DNA of 5,697 bases from an uncultured Lachnospiraceae bacterium (GTDB lineage: Bacteria > Bacillota_A > Clostridia > Lachnospirales > Lachnospiraceae): positions 1-5,697 of the forward strand of contig CAJTOU010000101.1 in assembly GCA_910577835.1 (NCBI GenBank). The letters are read 5' to 3'. Every line of letters begins with the position of its first letter. The stretch's first letter is position 1. The translations under genes were made by a program, and so were the position numbers. Below, piece after piece: positions 4,302 through 5,697 of this stretch. Below the pieces are notes generated by a model. That model was not told the origin of the DNA. It ran no database searches and worked only from the letters and a program-made list of their open reading frames with translations.

Positions 4302-4311
4302 ATGGTATTAT
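4283..4311 (+). promoter_or_regulatory. sigma-A promoter of the regulator-int unit
   Basis: TTGACT (4283-4288), a 17-base spacer and TATTAT (4306-4311) give 10 of 12 consensus bases. Transcription would start near 4318, about 27 bases before the GTG at 4345. Confidence 0.8.
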
Positions 4312-4344
4312 GTTATTAAGATTATGAAAGGCAGGTGACGGCGG

Positions 4345-4530
4345 GTGGCGAGAACAGGCAGACCAAGGTTGGAAAATCCGAGAAGTGAGGGCGTTTTTAT
4401 CCGCCTCACAAAAGGGGAGCATGCAGATATAACAGAGTATGCCAGAAATCATAATCTGACCATAACACAGACACTCATTCAGGGATTTAACAAACTGCGT
4501 GAGCAGGAAAACAAGAAAAAGAGCAAGTAA
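4345..4530 (+). CDS. ribbon-helix-helix (Arc/CopG-type) transcriptional regulator
   Basis: This 61-residue protein starts at GTG 4345, 6 bases after AGGTGA (4333-4338). The upstream ATG at 4324 in the same frame meets a stop at once. A basic N-terminal arm, RTGRPR (3-8), is followed by a strand, EGVFIRLTKGE (15-25), a helix, HADITEYARNHN (26-37), and a second helix, TITQTLIQGFNKLREQ (39-54), then a Lys-rich tail. This is the Arc/MetJ-like fold, which binds DNA as a dimer through the paired strands. Its gene sits between the excisionase-like gene and int, 46 bases before the int start and just after the 15-bp inverted repeat, so autorepression that also sets integrase level is likely. An accessory role in recombination is the alternative. 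Confidence 0.85.
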   Translation: MARTGRPRLENPRSEGVFIRLTKGEHADITEYARNHNLTITQTLIQGFNKLREQENKKKSK

Positions 4531-4576
4531 TGGCATTTGTGACCTCTTTCTGTTTAGAAAAGGAAGGCGGTGCATT

Positions 4577-5697
4577 ATGTCAAAATCACGAAAAGATTTA
4601 AAAGGCAGAGTATTAAGAAAGGGCGAGAGCCAAAGGAAAAGCGACAAAAGGTATATCTATCAATACACGGATCCAAGCAGGAAAAGACGCGTTATATACG
4701 CAAATGAGCTGATGGAGTTAAGAGAAAAGGAAAAAGAGCTTGTTCGTGACCAGCTTGACGGTCTGGAGAGTTATTGCAACGGAAAGACAACATTAAATTT
4801 TGCTTTTGACAGATATATTTCAACAAAGTATGATTTAAAGGAACATACAAGGGTAAATTATAAATATATGTATGACCATTACGTCAGGGATACATTTGGA
4901 AAAAGAGTTATCAGCGAAATAAAATATTCTGATGTGCGTTTCTTCTACTACTCATTGTTGAATCAAAGAGGATTACAGCCGAATACATTGGACAATATCC
5001 ATACTGTCCTGCATCCTACGTTTCAAATGGCTGTCAGGGATAATATAATACGCAATAATCCTACAAGCGGTGTAATGGCAGAGATAAAAAAGAAAAACGG
5101 AAAGAATAAAGGTGTCAGACACGCGCTTACGCTGGAACAGCAGAGGGCATTTTTGAATTACATAGCTGGAAGTCCAGTGTATTGCCATTGGCTGCCATTA
5201 TTTACAGTTCTTTTTGGAACCGGATGCCGTATCGGAGAAATGATAGGTTTGCGTTGGGAGGACTTGGACTACGAAAATAAGACCATAAGTATCAACCATG
5301 CAGCGATTTATCGGGTAATGGAGAATGGAAAGAGCAAATTTCATATATCCACCCCCAAAACTGAAGCCGGAGTGCGTATTATACCGATGATGGAAGCTGT
5401 TGAGAAAGCTTTCCAAGATGAGTATGAAGCGCAGAAAGAAAGAGGTTTTAATGTGCAGGTTGTTGATGGAATGAGTGGATTTATCTTTTGTAACAAAGAC
5501 GGCATTATCCACAAGCCAAGTGTAATCAACCATGCAATTAAGCGGATATATGAAGCCTATAATGCCGAAGAAATCATTAAGGCAAAACGGGAGAACAGAC
5601 GCTCGGTATTAATTCTCCATTTTTCGTGCCACCATATCAGACATACGTTTTGCACGAGATTTTGTGAGAATGAGACAAATCTCAAGGTGATTCAGAG
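4577..5697 (+). CDS. int: Tn916-family tyrosine integrase, C-terminus beyond the window
   Basis: 373 codons are visible from ATG 4577, preceded by AAGGAAGG at about 8 bases. The N-terminus (KGRVLRKGESQRKSDKRYIY, residues 9-28) is the arm-binding domain of Tn916 integrase. A core-binding helical domain (about 72-175) and the catalytic domain follow. Catalytic residues seen are R218 (GTGCRIGE), K261 (TPKTEAG) and H352/R355 (HHIRHTF). The active-site tyrosine and the last helices lie past the right edge; the family is around 380-410 residues. The enzyme cuts and joins the element ends and target through a covalent tyrosine-DNA link. It probably shares the promoter at 4283-4311 with the regulator gene. 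The frame is uninterrupted, so it looks intact as far as it goes. The attachment site should lie just downstream, outside the window. Confidence 0.95.
   Translation, partial: MSKSRKDLKGRVLRKGESQRKSDKRYIYQYTDPSRKRRVIYANELMELREKEKELVRDQLDGLESYCNGKTTLNFAFDRYISTKYDLKEHTRVNYKYMYDHYVRDTFGKRVISEIKYSDVRFFYYSLLNQRGLQPNTLDNIHTVLHPTFQMAVRDNIIRNNPTSGVMAEIKKKNGKNKGVRHALTLEQQRAFLNYIAGSPVYCHWLPLFTVLFGTGCRIGEMIGLRWEDLDYENKTISINHAAIYRVMENGKSKFHISTPKTEAGVRIIPMMEAVEKAFQDEYEAQKERGFNVQVVDGMSGFIFCNKDGIIHKPSVINHAIKRIYEAYNAEEIIKAKRENRRSVLILHFSCHHIRHTFCTRFCENETNLKVIQ

Noticed and set aside
4036..4647. 203-codon minus-strand frame
   Set aside because: It runs antisense through the excisionase-like gene, the regulator gene and the int start. 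Its product is Phe/Leu/Cys-rich nonsense with no ribosome binding site, while the + strand genes have clear family motifs.
4973..5533. Minus-strand frames of 62-111 codons at the right
   Set aside because: All are antisense to the continuous integrase coding frame.

Overview
The window looks like the recombination and mobilisation end of an integrative element in a low-GC Gram-positive host. A gut clostridium, probably Lachnospiraceae, is the best guess. This rests on the AT-rich composition, AGGAG-type ribosome binding sites, a Tn916-family integrase with a small Tn916-type excisionase-like protein, and a MobC/relaxase pair of the type common in clostridial mobilisable elements. No database search was possible, so every family assignment comes from motif recognition by eye.

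Layout, left to right. (1) Positions 1-1254, + strand: the C-terminal 417 residues of a large, highly charged, helical protein that I do not recognise. A short Trp-containing motif occurs twice in it. (2) 1255-1452 is non-coding, followed by a strong hairpin plus T-run terminator at 1453-1494. (3) 1493-2335, minus strand: a compact two-gene operon with its own near-consensus promoter. It encodes a 59-residue acidic protein followed, with a 4-base ATGA overlap, by a GNAT acetyltransferase resembling the TacT/AtaT toxin type. This is a candidate toxin-antitoxin module with an unusual antitoxin. (4) 2408-2959, minus strand: mobC with an extended -10 promoter, overlapping the first part of a relaxase gene cut off after about 45 recognisable residues. 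The GNAT operon lies where the rest of the relaxase should be. (5) 2908-4053 is about 1.1 kb with almost no coding sequence but dense inverted repeats: an oriT-like cluster at 3007-3201, a nested hairpin at 3256-3328, a possible 46-residue ORF, four A-tract/T-tract blocks, and a two-stem structure just ahead of the excisionase-like gene. (6) 4054-5697, + strand: the excisionase-like gene, a ribbon-helix-helix regulator whose promoter lies inside a perfect 15-bp inverted repeat, and a Tn916-type tyrosine integrase that runs off the right edge.

How it may work together (inference): the integrase and excisionase-like protein would move the element between chromosome and circle. The ribbon-helix-helix protein probably represses its own promoter, and with it int, through the long inverted repeat. 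MobC plus the hairpin cluster once formed an oriT/relaxosome module, but the truncated relaxase means transfer would now need a relaxase supplied in trans. The GNAT pair could stabilise the element, and the unknown large gene is further cargo or flanking host DNA. The most interesting signals are the GNAT/short-protein module replacing the relaxase body and the long operator over the regulator-integrase promoter.
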